Shown: positions 43,135 to 51,745 of the stretch, one piece after another | Layout: every line of letters starts with the position of its first letter | Numbering within the stretch: the stretch's first letter is position 1 | NCBI GenBank assembly: GCA_017446885.1 | Contig: JAFSOR010000020.1 | Location: forward strand, 1-64,000 | Reading direction: 5' to 3' | DNA length: 64,000 bases | Source: Spirochaetia bacterium | GTDB taxonomy: Bacteria > Spirochaetota > Spirochaetia > CADAEX01 | Notes under the pieces: model-generated | Database searches by the model: none | The model's input: only the letters and a program-made list of their open reading frames with translations | What the model was told of the DNA's origin: nothing | Position numbers and translations under genes: made by a program

Positions 43135-44304
43135 TTACTTAGAAAGCAGGTTGTTCAATGCAATGTCGGCAGCTTTTGCAATCTCTGGAGGCCAGCCGGC
43201 ATCCTTGGCCACTATAAGCTGGTCTGCCGCATTGGCATCGCCTGAATTACCAAGGGAATTTATGACCATAAGGACAATCTTATGATTCTCGTACCTGGTG
43301 GCTCCCTCGCGGGTATATTGGTTCTGTTCCCGCAGGTAATCGGAAAGCACCTTTACACCGTTCTGGCAGTGGGGTGCAGCCTTTATGGCCTGGTCGGTAA
43401 AGGTAGGGCTGTAAGAGCCTGAAAGTATCTTTTTAATCGCTTCCTCGGTTCCTCTTACTTTATATGGAGAATTTTCTATGGCAGTGCAAGCGTTGAACAT
43501 ATAATCGCCAAACTCATAGTCTTTTACAATAGTCTCGGCAAAAATATAGGCAGCCAGATCCACCTTCTGGACATCGAGGGCTTTTGATTTTCTGCTTATA
43601 TCCAGTATAAGGGCTCTGCCTTTTGAGGAGTGTTCCCTGTCCGATATATCCTTGAGTATAGAGGTAGGATTGCGGACAATGACAGTCATGGCCTTGGCGG
43701 CCCGGTTCTGCACACCCGATTCTTTGGAGTAGTCGCTCATCCTGGTATAGAATAAAGACTCATAACCTTCCCGGGAATGGAGGTTTTCCAGTGCCAGAAC
43801 ACAGGACCAGGCTGTCTTCTCGTTTTCCTTAAGCATGTTCTCATACCCTTGGGAAATAAGAAAATACTGCTTGGAGTTGGAATCATCTAGAAGCTCTATT
43901 ATGCCTCCTGAATACTGCACAGCCCCAATCTTTCCTATGGCCTCGGCAGCCGACCTTGTAAGCTCGATATTGTCGGAATCGTGGAATATGCTGAATATTA
44001 TATCTGCATCCCCAATTGAGTTGACTTCGCCCAGCCGGTCTATAAGCACCTTCTGGAAAGCTTCGACAGCCTCATCGCTATAGTCCGAATACTTTCCGTC
44101 AATTGTCTCTTTAAGCTGTGCCGATGCATAGGCACCAGCAACAAGGTCGTCTTTTTCAAATGCATTCTCAAGCAGGTCGGTCTTATACTCAAGGTCTGCC
44201 TGCTCCATAATCCGCATCATGGTCATGGACTGATCAAATGTGCCTGCACTTACAGGGAGAACCAAAGAAAGGGCCAGCAGGGCAGATGCAAACAATTTTT
44301 TCAT
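43135..44304 (-). CDS. Secreted HEAT-repeat-like protein, hypothetical
   Basis: A 389-aa exported protein with a signal peptide (KKLFASALLALSLVLPVSA-GTF). The rest is all-helical, with weak HEAT-like repeats (for example SAAEAIGKIGAVQYSGGIIELL, VLMVINSLGNSGDANAADQLI). No catalytic motif is visible. Its likely place is the periplasm, perhaps in protein-protein contacts. GGAGG lies before the ATG. It is downstream of a lipoprotein gene by 9 nt, probably one operon. Confidence 0.75.
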   Translation of the reverse strand: MKKLFASALLALSLVLPVSAGTFDQSMTMMRIMEQADLEYKTDLLENAFEKDDLVAGAYASAQLKETIDGKYSDYSDEAVEAFQKVLIDRLGEVNSIGDADIIFSIFHDSDNIELTRSAAEAIGKIGAVQYSGGIIELLDDSNSKQYFLISQGYENMLKENEKTAWSCVLALENLHSREGYESLFYTRMSDYSKESGVQNRAAKAMTVIVRNPTSILKDISDREHSSKGRALILDISRKSKALDVQKVDLAAYIFAETIVKDYEFGDYMFNACTAIENSPYKVRGTEEAIKKILSGSYSPTFTDQAIKAAPHCQNGVKVLSDYLREQNQYTREGATRYENHKIVLMVINSLGNSGDANAADQLIVAKDAGWPPEIAKAADIALNNLLSK

Positions 44305-44313
44305 TCTGTCCTC

Positions 44314-45252
44314 CTACCTTTCATACAGGATGCAGCTCTGCTCAAGCTGCTCCAGCTCCCTGCCGTCGCCCGAGAAAGTGGTTTTAAGCACTTTAAGGTA
44401 CTGCTCCGAATAGGTATAGGTTATATACCACTGGAGCTGCTTGTCCTCGCCCTGGAATTCCTCGCGGTAGATAAGGCCGTTCCGGAATGTCGACCTGTGC
44501 TGCGCAAGAAGGTTGTCGTCGTTGTCATATGCGCTTTCGCATATCAGGTTTCCATTTTTATCGTATTCATTGATAAAATATTCAGACAGGATTCCGTTGG
44601 GGTTATAGCTGTCCACCCTGGTGTTCCTGCCGTTTTTATAAGTATAAATATTATAAGAAAGCAATGTCTTGTTGCCGTTGTATACGCGCCATTCAGCGGT
44701 ACGGCCAGATTCGTTGTATTCGTATTCCTCTATGGCTATAAGCTTGTTGGAGCCGTTGAACAGAAGCTGTTCCGAAATCTTTCCAGCCGCGTTTTTGTTT
44801 ATGACATAGTAGCGGATGATATTATTGTCTTTATCCAGGTATCTCTTGCGTTCGGTGCGCACCTCGATTTTTTCGGTTACAACCTGCTCTATAAGCTCGT
44901 TGTGGATATCGTATATCTCGATTCGCTCTGGATTAAGCTTGTCCTGACCGTAGGTGTATACCGATGTGGAGACAGTGTGTCCGTTCTCTTTCTTTATCTC
45001 TTTAAGAGGAACATGGGTCTTGGTGAACTTTATTCCTGTCTCGGCAGTCTGCTGCTCCTGCTCCTTCTCGGAATCTATCTCTTTTTCTTTGGACTGTTTT
45101 TTTGCCTCTTTCTTTGTTTCCTTTTTTGACTGTTCCTTAGGTGGGGTAGAAGGGGCTAAAGTAGATGGTTCTTTCTTCTGAACTGTAGTTGTGGTGCATG
45201 CTGTAATAATAAGGCAAGCTGCTATAAGCAGCCAAGCCAGCCGTTTGGCCAT
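44314..45252 (-). CDS. Lipoprotein with repeated YD/toxin-antidote-like strands, hypothetical
   Basis: A 312-aa lipoprotein (signal LAWLLIAACLIITAC-TTTT). A Lys/Glu/Ser-rich low-complexity spacer (about 30-75) is followed by a beta-rich part with repeating units of the form Y-D-x-x-G-x-L/N-x-x-x-x-x-Y (NEYDKNGNLICESAYDNDDNLLAQHR). This resembles the short beta repeats of exported 'MORN/YD-like' proteins; the function is unknown. The start at 45252 has GGAG 5 nt upstream and gives a proper signal; the longer frame to 45312 does not. Confidence 0.75.
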   Translation of the reverse strand: MAKRLAWLLIAACLIITACTTTTVQKKEPSTLAPSTPPKEQSKKETKKEAKKQSKEKEIDSEKEQEQQTAETGIKFTKTHVPLKEIKKENGHTVSTSVYTYGQDKLNPERIEIYDIHNELIEQVVTEKIEVRTERKRYLDKDNNIIRYYVINKNAAGKISEQLLFNGSNKLIAIEEYEYNESGRTAEWRVYNGNKTLLSYNIYTYKNGRNTRVDSYNPNGILSEYFINEYDKNGNLICESAYDNDDNLLAQHRSTFRNGLIYREEFQGEDKQLQWYITYTYSEQYLKVLKTTFSGDGRELEQLEQSCILYER

Positions 45253-45269
45253 AATTTCTCCATAATGAT

Positions 45270-45440
45270 ATAAAGCCCGCAAAGCCGCTTGGAGATAATC
45301 TCTTGAACTCATTGTTCAGGTGGGTTTTTAGTCCTCAGATTTCATGAGTATTCCCGAAGGAATGTCAATCTATCCTGGAAAAATCCCTCTTCTATGGTTT
45401 GCTCCAAGAGATTTCCACTCCGCCCGCACCCCGCAGGCAC
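45270..45440 (-). ncRNA. ssrS: Candidate 6S RNA (RNA polymerase regulator)
   Basis: A stretch without coding potential directly after zapA, the position of 6S RNA in many bacteria. On the minus strand it folds into one long rod. AATCTCTTG (45413-45405) pairs with CAAGAGATT (45305-45297), and GGGATTTTT with AAAAACCC. AGATT/AATCT and an apical ATTCC-TTCG-GGAAT (UUCG tetraloop, 45363-45350) follow. A large asymmetric bubble lies between the first two helices, like the open-promoter mimic of 6S RNA. Ends are approximate. No promoter was identified, so it may be processed from the zapA transcript. Confidence 0.65.
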
Positions 45441-45442
45441 AC

Positions 45443-45733
45443 TTATTCTTCTTCTGTAAGTGCAGCATCGATGCTGCTGATGAGCCGCTGAGCCAATGCC
45501 TCTGCATCGGTCCTGTCTTTTTCAGCGGAGTTCTGTTCCCTGAAAAGCTCATCTATTAAATTTATACAAGTTAATAAAGATATTTTCAAGGGTTCTTTGA
45601 TATGGAATGATGATTGTGCTTTATTTATTTCCTGCTCAAGGTAGGAAAGGATTCTGTTGATATAATCAGGATCCTCATTCGTCTGGAACGAGAACGAGGA
45701 CCCTAATAAGTTAATTTTGAAAGTGTTGCTCAT
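45443..45733 (-). CDS. zapA: Cell division protein ZapA
   Basis: A 96-aa FtsZ-ring stabiliser. The N-terminal FKINLLGSSFSFQTNEDPDYINRILSYLEQEI matches ZapA, followed by the long dimerising coiled coil with SLLTCINLIDELF. It is next to a ZapB-like coiled-coil gene, with the candidate 6S RNA directly downstream. Confidence 0.9.
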   Translation of the reverse strand: MSNTFKINLLGSSFSFQTNEDPDYINRILSYLEQEINKAQSSFHIKEPLKISLLTCINLIDELFREQNSAEKDRTDAEALAQRLISSIDAALTEEE

Positions 45734-45745
45734 ATCTGCTTAAAA

Positions 45746-46135
45746 TCAGAAAATATTGAGCTGTTCCTTGCCAGATGTGCTGTCATCTGGACCCAGCTGG
45801 ATGTTCAGGCTGTCTTCCTGTGGGGCAGAGAAGGAGAATGCGCTCTGGGCATCCTTTATTTCGTTTACCTGGGACTGAGTTCCGGAAACAGGTTCCAGAT
45901 TGTCAAAGTCATCAAAAATCTTGATGGCGTTGGCAAGTTCGTTCTCAACCTCATCGTTGCCGCTCTTAAGCGAGGATACAATGCTCTCAAGCTCTTCTTC
46001 CCTCATCTTTGCATTTGCAAGATTGGTCTTAAGCTGTGCGTTTTCGGCTCTGAGTGCCTTGATCATCTCGATTGCTTTTGCAATGCGGTCTTCCAGTGCC
46101 TTGATCTGTTCCATTATGCTCATCCTGTTCTCCAT
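45746..46135 (-). CDS. ZapB-like coiled-coil protein
   Basis: A 129-aa protein with an N-terminal 75-residue coiled coil (MSIMEQIKALEDRIAKAIEMIKALRAENAQLK) like the division factor ZapB, plus a low-complexity Ser/Gln/Asp-rich tail that ZapB lacks. It is next to zapA, which supports a role at the Z-ring. The ATG at 46135 overlaps the rplT stop (TGATG). Homology to ZapB is by pattern only. Confidence 0.65.
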   Translation of the reverse strand: MENRMSIMEQIKALEDRIAKAIEMIKALRAENAQLKTNLANAKMREEELESIVSSLKSGNDEVENELANAIKIFDDFDNLEPVSGTQSQVNEIKDAQSAFSFSAPQEDSLNIQLGPDDSTSGKEQLNIF

Positions 46136-46494
46136 CAAGCCTTAAGGGCTTCTTTTGCTTTTTCCACAAGTGCTGTGAAAGCAGCCTTGTCCTCGATAGC
46201 CATGTTGGAAAGCGCCTTTCTGTTAAGAACGATGTTTGCCTTTGCCAGGCCGTTCATGAACTGTGAATAGGTGGTTCCCTGGTTTCTGCATTCTGCAGAG
46301 ATTCTGGCAATCCAGAGCGATCTGAAATGTCTTCTTCTCTGTTTTCTATGGTCATATGAGTTCTGAAGCGCTCTTGCTACAGTCTCTTTCGCAGTCTTGA
46401 AAAGCAGGCTTCTTGAGCCTCTGAATCCTTTTGCTCTTTCTAAGATTTTCTTTCTTCTATCATGACGTCTTGTTCCGTCCACTGCTCTTGGCAT
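46135..46494 (-). CDS. rplT: 50S ribosomal protein L20
   Basis: L20, 119 aa, a 23S rRNA assembly protein. The family pattern is PRAVDGTRRHDRRKKILERAKGFRGSRSLLFKTAKE and LWIARISAECRNQGTTYSQFMNGL. It is the third gene of infC-rpmI-rplT and overlaps the ZapB-like gene by 1 nt, linking ribosome and division genes in one unit. Confidence 0.98.
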   Translation of the reverse strand: MPRAVDGTRRHDRRKKILERAKGFRGSRSLLFKTAKETVARALQNSYDHRKQRRRHFRSLWIARISAECRNQGTTYSQFMNGLAKANIVLNRKALSNMAIEDKAAFTALVEKAKEALKA

Positions 46495-46515
46495 AATCTA
46501 ACTCCTTTAATTTAA

Positions 46516-46713
46516 TTAACTGTAAGGCATCAAAACCTTTGCTCTTGCCTGCTCAGCCTTGCTGAGGATTCCAGAATGTCTAAGGTTTCTCTTCCGCTTT
46601 GTAGACTTCTTGGTCAGAATATGACGCAAGCCCATCTTCTTGTACTTGATCTTTCCTGTTCCAGTGAAGGAATATCTTTTTGCCGCAGATTTGCGTGTCT
46701 TCATTTTTGGCAT
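46516..46713 (-). CDS. rpmI: 50S ribosomal protein L35
   Basis: L35, 65 aa, with the typical [21 protein letters not shown] start and [19 protein letters not shown] core. It lies between infC (11 nt upstream) and rplT (21 nt downstream). Confidence 0.97.
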   Translation of the reverse strand: MPKMKTRKSAAKRYSFTGTGKIKYKKMGLRHILTKKSTKRKRNLRHSGILSKAEQARAKVLMPYS

Positions 46714-46724
46714 TTAAACATCTC

Positions 46725-47243
46725 CTATTTTTTGCCTTTTGGACTCAACAACATGGACATATAGCGGCCCTCCATCATAGGAGCCTTGTCCAGGATGTAC
46801 TCGCCGTTCAAAAGCTCAAGAATCTTTTCCAGTGTCTCACGGCCTATCTCGGTATGAGCCAGCTGTCTTCCCTTGAACCTTACGGTGATCTTTACTTTGT
46901 TACCTTCGTCGAGAAATTCTTTAACGTGTTTGGTCTTGAACTGCAGGTCATGTATTTCTATTAATGGCTGCATTCTTACTTCTTTTATTTTAATCTGCTT
47001 CTGCTTCTTCTTTGACTCCTTGAGCTTTTTCTCCTGGTCAAAGACATATTTTCCATAATCCAGCAGCTTGCAGACTGGCGGATTGGCCTGGGGTGCCACC
47101 TCAACTAAATCGTAGCCCCTTTCCTGCGCTAAAGTAAGTGCCTCCTGAATTGATACGACGCCTTTCTGTTCGCCGTTTTCATCCAACAGTCTAACTTCTC
47201 TAACTCTTATACCCTCATTGATTCTTAATTCCTTTTCAGCCAA
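46725..47243 (-). CDS. infC: Translation initiation factor IF-3
   Basis: IF-3, 172 aa, binds the 30S subunit and checks the start codon. It has both domains: N-terminal INEGIRVREVRLLDENGEQKGVVS and C-terminal KIKEVRMQPLIEIHDLQFKTKHV. The start is TTG at 47243 with AGGAGG 5 nt upstream. No in-frame ATG fits, and the AUU start used for autoregulation in enterobacteria is absent. The operon promoter is TTGACT-N17-TATTTT upstream. Confidence 0.96.
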   Translation of the reverse strand: MAEKELRINEGIRVREVRLLDENGEQKGVVSIQEALTLAQERGYDLVEVAPQANPPVCKLLDYGKYVFDQEKKLKESKKKQKQIKIKEVRMQPLIEIHDLQFKTKHVKEFLDEGNKVKITVRFKGRQLAHTEIGRETLEKILELLNGEYILDKAPMMEGRYMSMLLSPKGKK

Positions 47244-47285
47244 TAGTCCTCCTAATATAAATTTGAGTAATATTTATGTTCAAAA

Positions 47286-47314
47286 AAAATATCATATACA
47301 AATAAATTAGTCAA
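47286..47314 (-). promoter_or_regulatory. Promoter of infC-rpmI-rplT
   Basis: On the minus strand TTGACT (47314-47309), 17 bp, TATTTT (47291-47286). The leader to infC is only about 36 nt, too short for an L20-type autoregulatory leader. Confidence 0.6.
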
Positions 47315-47356
47315 TATCGGCGCCGAAATGACGATAATTGTGAATAGGGAACAGCT

Positions 47357-48265
47357 ATGAGCAGCACATCGTACACAATAATAGGAGGGGAAAAGCCTAA
47401 TATTACCCCCCATACAATACCATGGACTCTTCTGGTGCTCAACAGGGGGCGCACAGCTTTGCAGACCTCGCAGATGGGGTTTGCCGAGATTATTTCTATA
47501 GAAAGCTCTTCCCTTAGAAGACACGAGGCTGTCCCCCATGTCAAAACCCTTATCACCGACACGGCAGTGAATCCTGGTGAGCAGATAAACATAGGAATCA
47601 GTGCTGCAAGTTATCCTTTTGTGGCTGTAATCTGGAACGATATGCAGCTTAAGACCCTTTTCTCGCCCCAGTTCATAAGCGAGGTAGAGGATAGCGGGGT
47701 TGTATGCTCTGTTCCCATGCTCTACAGCCGCCATGGAGACCTGATTCCTTCCATTCCCACCCCTGCCAGCAGCATGCGCACTGTTAAAACTATTCCTATG
47801 ACAGCCATAGAGACAGGCACCAGGGCACTTTATCCGTTCGATTATGCCGGCATATATAATAAGAAGCTGTTCCTGCATGCCGGCGGCTATGACAATGATA
47901 TAAACAGCAGTTTCTGGCAGAAGATGGACTTTGGGTTCAGGAACTGGCTCTGGGGCGAGAAAATAGTGCTGAATGCATCGCTTAGGATTTATTATACCTG
48001 CGACTTCCAGCAGGACGACCAGACTATAGACCAGGGGTACCGCCGTTTCTACCTGCATAACCTGGCAGTGCGGATAAAGGACAACCTGGCGTATCTGCCC
48101 AAAACTGGGGTTTTCAGCTATATTTTCAGGTCGGGCGAAGGCCCTATGGTGGCGCTGTCCGAATACAAAGAGGCTGCCTCCTGGATAGACCAGAACAGCA
48201 CACGGTTCATGCAGAGTGGCCGCACACTGGTTGAAAGATGGAATCAGAGGCCGGAGGAACAATAG
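47357..48265 (+). CDS. GT-A-fold glycosyltransferase-like protein
   Basis: A 302-aa protein with features of a family 2-like glycosyltransferase. LVLNRGRTALQTSQMGFAEIISIESS forms the first beta-alpha unit. FVAVIWNDMQLK holds a metal-site-like N-D. The acceptor-side block YAGIYNKKLFLHAGGYDNDINSSFWQKMDFGFRNWLWGEKI follows. The donor and acceptor are unknown. AGGGA lies 7 nt before the ATG. The gene is followed after 4 nt by a peptidoglycan amidase gene, hinting at an envelope role. Confidence 0.7.
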   Translation: MSSTSYTIIGGEKPNITPHTIPWTLLVLNRGRTALQTSQMGFAEIISIESSSLRRHEAVPHVKTLITDTAVNPGEQINIGISAASYPFVAVIWNDMQLKTLFSPQFISEVEDSGVVCSVPMLYSRHGDLIPSIPTPASSMRTVKTIPMTAIETGTRALYPFDYAGIYNKKLFLHAGGYDNDINSSFWQKMDFGFRNWLWGEKIVLNASLRIYYTCDFQQDDQTIDQGYRRFYLHNLAVRIKDNLAYLPKTGVFSYIFRSGEGPMVALSEYKEAASWIDQNSTRFMQSGRTLVERWNQRPEEQ

Positions 48266-48269
48266 TAGA

Positions 48270-49295
48270 ATGACCAAAAGATTTGCCTTTGTACTTTTGC
48301 TTCTCCTGTTGTCAGCATCGCTCTTCGGTGCCGACACCGATATATTCTCATTTGCAAACTCCATATCAGGCAAGGTTATATGGGATTCCCGCACAGGGAG
48401 CGGCCAGGTTGCGACATCCCGCTATGTGTATAACTTTATACCTGGAATTCCTTGGGTTGTCACAGACAAAGGTGATAAGATAGGGCAGGATGCCGTCTAC
48501 CTCAAGGACGGAATGGTCATGATTCCCGAAGCTTTGGCAAAGGCTATCACAACCTACCAGAGGGGCTCGGTAAAAAAGGATACAAGCGGCCACAGGGTAG
48601 CTGCCATATTCATAGATCCAGGACACGGCGGCAAGGACCCAGGTGCCATTGGAACCCATAAGAAGAACGGCAGGACTTTCAAAGTCATGGAAAAAACTGC
48701 TGTCCTGGAAGTAGGGAAGAAACTAAGGACTCAGCTTGTCTCCACATATCCGGACAAAAAGATACTCATGAGCCGCACCGGCGACACATATCCGACCCTG
48801 GATGAGCGTGCAAAAATGGCAAACCGTGTCAAACTGGGACCTAACGAGACCATCCTGTTTGTCTCTATCCATGCTAATGCCTCGTTAAAGCCCCAGGCAA
48901 ACGGCTTTGAGGTTTGGTATCTGCCGCAGGAATACAGGCGCACAGTTGTCGATTCCCAGTCCATAGGCTCAACCAACAAGAACCTTCTTTCGGCTGTAAA
49001 CACCATAACCGAGGAGGAGCTTTCAATAGAGAGCGAGCTTCTGGCAAAATCGGTTATGACCGGCATGAAAGATAAAATAGGAAAAGATATTCCGTGCCGT
49101 GGAATAAAGCAGGAATCATGGTTTGTGGTGCGCAATACAAAAATGCCTGCAATCCTTATAGAAATCGGGTTTGTAACCAATCCCAAGGAAGGGGAACTCC
49201 TGGCAAACACCAACTACTTGCAAAAAATCTCCGATGGAATTTATAATGGTATAAAGGACTTTGTCTATACTTTCGAGCATTCGGGGAAAAAATGA
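48270..49295 (+). CDS. N-acetylmuramoyl-L-alanine amidase (Amidase_3)
   Basis: A 341-aa exported zinc amidase that cuts peptidoglycan peptides from MurNAc. The signal peptide is KRFAFVLLLLLLSASLFGA. The catalytic domain has IDPGHGGKDPGAIG (His), the Glu of KVMEKTAVLEV, VSIHANAS (His) and ILIEIGFVTNPKEG (Glu). About 110 residues of N-terminal region precede it. The start at 48270 is chosen for the signal peptide; GGAGGA is 11-13 nt upstream. It overlaps the GerMN gene by 4 nt. Confidence 0.9.
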   Translation: MTKRFAFVLLLLLLSASLFGADTDIFSFANSISGKVIWDSRTGSGQVATSRYVYNFIPGIPWVVTDKGDKIGQDAVYLKDGMVMIPEALAKAITTYQRGSVKKDTSGHRVAAIFIDPGHGGKDPGAIGTHKKNGRTFKVMEKTAVLEVGKKLRTQLVSTYPDKKILMSRTGDTYPTLDERAKMANRVKLGPNETILFVSIHANASLKPQANGFEVWYLPQEYRRTVVDSQSIGSTNKNLLSAVNTITEEELSIESELLAKSVMTGMKDKIGKDIPCRGIKQESWFVVRNTKMPAILIEIGFVTNPKEGELLANTNYLQKISDGIYNGIKDFVYTFEHSGKK

Positions 49296-49738
49296 AAAGG
49301 GTTTTTCAGATCATACTATTTCTGGCTCTTATAGTTCTGGTGGTATCCGGTATCTACTGTTACAAGAGGCAGAGCGTCTATACCGAGCGCACCCTTTTCT
49401 TTGTGGAGCCTGTATCCAAGGCCGTAGTCCTGGAACACCGGCTTATAGCCGAAAAGCACGACCTTGAGCTGAATGTGGAGCTTCTGATAAAGGACGAACT
49501 CCTTGGGCCTGTGCTTCTGGTGCGCGACAGCGTATTCCCGACTGGTACCAGGCTTAACCACGTGCTTCTTAGGGATGGCACCCTCTATGCCGACCTTAGC
49601 TCCGAGGCCATGTTCCCATCGGCCCACAGCGGCCTTAACTTCAACGACAGCATAAGAATACTGGAAGAGACAATTCGCTTCAATTTCCCGGAAATAGAAA
49701 AAATAGTGGTAACTATTGACGGAAGCATTCCAAATTGA
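49292..49738 (+). CDS. GerMN-domain membrane-anchored protein
   Basis: A 148-aa protein with an N-terminal membrane helix (VFQIILFLALIVLVVSGIYCY) and a GerMN-like domain (PTGTRLNHVLLRDGTLYADLSSEAMF, IRILEETIRFNFPEIEKIVVTIDG). GerMN domains are found in spore-germination and envelope proteins, and often beside amidases as here. Function unknown. It ends just before the tRNA-Phe promoter. Confidence 0.8.
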   Translation: MKRVFQIILFLALIVLVVSGIYCYKRQSVYTERTLFFVEPVSKAVVLEHRLIAEKHDLELNVELLIKDELLGPVLLVRDSVFPTGTRLNHVLLRDGTLYADLSSEAMFPSAHSGLNFNDSIRILEETIRFNFPEIEKIVVTIDGSIPN

Positions 49739-49742
49739 CATA

Positions 49743-49771
49743 TTGACATTTTTTTGGCAGTGTTATATAAA
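49743..49771 (+). promoter_or_regulatory. Promoter of tRNA-Phe
   Basis: TTGACA (49743-49748), 17 bp, TATAAA (49766-49771). The start is expected near 49778, 7 nt before the tRNA. Confidence 0.85.
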
Positions 49772-49784
49772 CTTCTAATGTCAA

Positions 49785-49857
49785 GCCGCTGTAGCTCAGT
49801 TGGTAGAGCAATAGACTGAAAATCTATGTGTCATCAGTTCGATTCTGATCGGTGGCA
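49785..49857 (+). tRNA. tRNA-Phe (GAA)
   Basis: A 73-nt cloverleaf. Acceptor GCCGCTG/CGGTGGC with G-U pairs, D arm with AGCTCAGTTGGTAGAGC, and anticodon arm ATAGA-CTGAAAA-TCTAT with anticodon GAA at 49818-49820. The T arm includes GTTCGATTC. The discriminator is A and CCA is not encoded. Confidence 0.98.
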
Positions 49858-49861
49858 GCTT

Positions 49862-49892
49862 AAACTGGATCTTTTAGGTCCAGTTTTTTTTT
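49862..49892 (+). terminator. Terminator of tRNA-Phe
   Basis: A 10-bp stem AAACTGGATC/GGTCCAGTTT (one G-U) with loop TTTTA and a run of nine T. Confidence 0.93.
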
Positions 49893-49894
49893 GC

Positions 49895-49923
49895 TTGATT
49901 ATACTTTAATAAATAGATATACT
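49895..49923 (+). promoter_or_regulatory. Leaderless-type promoter of the outer-membrane barrel gene
   Basis: TTGATT (49895-49900), 17 bp, TATACT (49918-49923). ATGs follow at 4 nt (49928) and 7 nt (49931); the second coincides with the expected +1. No Shine-Dalgarno. Confidence 0.7.
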
Positions 49924-49927
49924 TTTT

Positions 49928-50551
49928 ATGATGAAAGATTTAAAAACGAAGATTATTATTTTGCTTACTTTGCTGGTATTTATATCTGGTCCACTTTTTG
50001 CCGCCTCGGATGACGATGATGACTACGACACTTATCAGGAGACTTTCAGCCTGGGCGACCAGATGTTCTTTATAAACGGAGGTGTATTTATCCCTCTGTT
50101 CTTCTTTGACAGGAGCCTGGATGTAAAAGATACAAACCTTACCCTGGGCGGCACAGGTTCTTTGTGCTGGCAGGTGTTCCTTACCAATCATCTTTCGGTG
50201 GGAGCCGAGCTGGGCGGCATGTTCGCATTAAGTCCCAACAAGCGTGTCCTGTACATGATACCTCTTATGCTTAAGGCTACCTACTGGATCAGGTTCTATC
50301 CATTTGAGATACCTTTATCCCTGGGATTGGGCGGAAACCTCTCGATTCTTGAAGAGGCGGCCCATATAGATTTCATAGCCAAGCCTGGCATAGGCTTCTA
50401 CTGGAACTTAAACGAGGAATGGGCTTTCGGAGCAAACGCAACCTACTGGTTCGTGCCACAGATGTACTCCGGGAGCGGAAAAGTACCAAGCGACAACAGC
50501 ATGTTCGGAAATTTCATGGACGTGACACTTTCGGTGCTGTTCAGGTTCTAG
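49928..50551 (+). CDS. Outer-membrane beta-barrel protein (treponemal small barrel)
   Basis: A 207-aa exported protein. The signal peptide (KIIILLTLLVFISGPLFA) is followed by an acidic stretch (SDDDDDYD) and about eight amphipathic strands ending in LSVLFRF, a C-terminal Phe as in outer-membrane barrels. It resembles the OmpW/OprG-like eight-stranded proteins described in treponemes, from memory. Either of two ATGs (49928 or 49931) may be used; the promoter favours 49931. It is followed after 9 nt by a lipoprotein gene. Confidence 0.78.
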   Translation: MMKDLKTKIIILLTLLVFISGPLFAASDDDDDYDTYQETFSLGDQMFFINGGVFIPLFFFDRSLDVKDTNLTLGGTGSLCWQVFLTNHLSVGAELGGMFALSPNKRVLYMIPLMLKATYWIRFYPFEIPLSLGLGGNLSILEEAAHIDFIAKPGIGFYWNLNEEWAFGANATYWFVPQMYSGSGKVPSDNSMFGNFMDVTLSVLFRF

Positions 50552-50560
50552 GGGGCAGAT

Positions 50561-51736
50561 ATGGGTAAAAAGATTCTTTCTATAGCTGTTCTGCTTATAA
50601 CAGCAGCTGCTCTGCTTATATCCTGCAACGAAAGCGATATTGGTGTATTCTATGGACTTGCACACGAGGAAAAGGTAAAGAACTATGCCCTTCCTGACCA
50701 CTGCACATCTGAAAGCATGGTAAAGACAGGCGGCTACCTCTATGTCGCAGCTGGCTCCATATATAGAAAAAAGGCCGAAGGTGGCGAGCTGGACTGGCAT
50801 AAAGTCAAATCGCCCGAAGATTATCACAATGTCACAGAAATGGGACTTGCCAACGATACAATCTTTATTCTGGCCTACGATGCTGACGATGCAAAGCCAT
50901 ATCTTTTCAGCGGTACCGGCGACGGCAGCTGGGAAAAGAAGTCTACTCCCATAGACGGCAAAATATCACGCATGAGGGTGACTAACAACGTAATATTCAT
51001 AACCGACAGAAGTGGCCATCTGTATTATTCAGATGATGATGCCGGCTCGTTCACTCAGGATACATCGCTTCCAGATTCAAAGCTTTTCAGCACATCCACA
51101 GGTGGCTTTGACATGACTTATGGCGGCGGCAGCTATTATCTGAATGCTCAGTACGACCTGTACAGGGGCAACCCCGGAAGCTGGACCAAGTTCTCTCCTA
51201 CACATAATGGAAAGATATGGAAGGATGATGAGGATGTCTTTACCCGGCTCTATTATGACGAGGACGATGACAGGCTTTATACAGCCGACAACTCAGGCTA
51301 TATTTATGCAGTGGATTCCCCGTCGGGAGCTTCAGGCTCTTCTTGGGTAAAGAGCGAAAACCATGCACGGAGCGGTATGGGACTCCAGGGCATGATAGTG
51401 CTGCGTATTCCAACTTCAACTGGAGGCACCCACAAAGTTCTGCTGGCAGGTTCTGGAATTAATGCAGGGCGGGGCTATTTCGAGGTGCACAATCCGCGTA
51501 CTTCGGACAGGGATTTTCTTGACCCTGAGGTTCCAAAGCACAAGGCCGCAACAGAGCTTTTAACCGATTATTATGACTATATGTCATTTGATATTTCCAA
51601 GGCTGCTATAAACTCGTTCTTTATCGATGAATATTCAGACGGCAACAGCTTTGATTTATATGCCCAGACATTCGGCTACGGTGTTTGGAAAAACACCAAC
51701 AAAGGCGGCTATGTGCGGGCCTGGAACCAGGAGTAG
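50561..51736 (+). CDS. Lipoprotein with a predicted beta-propeller, hypothetical
   Basis: A 391-aa lipoprotein (signal VLLITAAALLISC-NES). The body has repeated blade-like units (KTGGYLYVAAGSIYRK, RVTNNVIFITDRSGHLYYSDD, DDRLYTADNSGYIYAVDSPSG) as in BNR/WD-type propellers. No enzyme motif is visible. It lies in an operon with the barrel protein before it and the SpoIIE phosphatase after it (9 nt). Confidence 0.75.
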   Translation: MGKKILSIAVLLITAAALLISCNESDIGVFYGLAHEEKVKNYALPDHCTSESMVKTGGYLYVAAGSIYRKKAEGGELDWHKVKSPEDYHNVTEMGLANDTIFILAYDADDAKPYLFSGTGDGSWEKKSTPIDGKISRMRVTNNVIFITDRSGHLYYSDDDAGSFTQDTSLPDSKLFSTSTGGFDMTYGGGSYYLNAQYDLYRGNPGSWTKFSPTHNGKIWKDDEDVFTRLYYDEDDDRLYTADNSGYIYAVDSPSGASGSSWVKSENHARSGMGLQGMIVLRIPTSTGGTHKVLLAGSGINAGRGYFEVHNPRTSDRDFLDPEVPKHKAATELLTDYYDYMSFDISKAAINSFFIDEYSDGNSFDLYAQTFGYGVWKNTNKGGYVRAWNQE

Positions 51737-51745
51737 AGGGAACAG

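Noticed and set aside
47252-48394. 380-codon minus-strand frame opposite the glycosyltransferase
   Set aside because: The plus-strand frame has a ribosome-binding site, tight operon spacing and GT-A-like motifs; the minus frame has none and runs across infC upstream signals.
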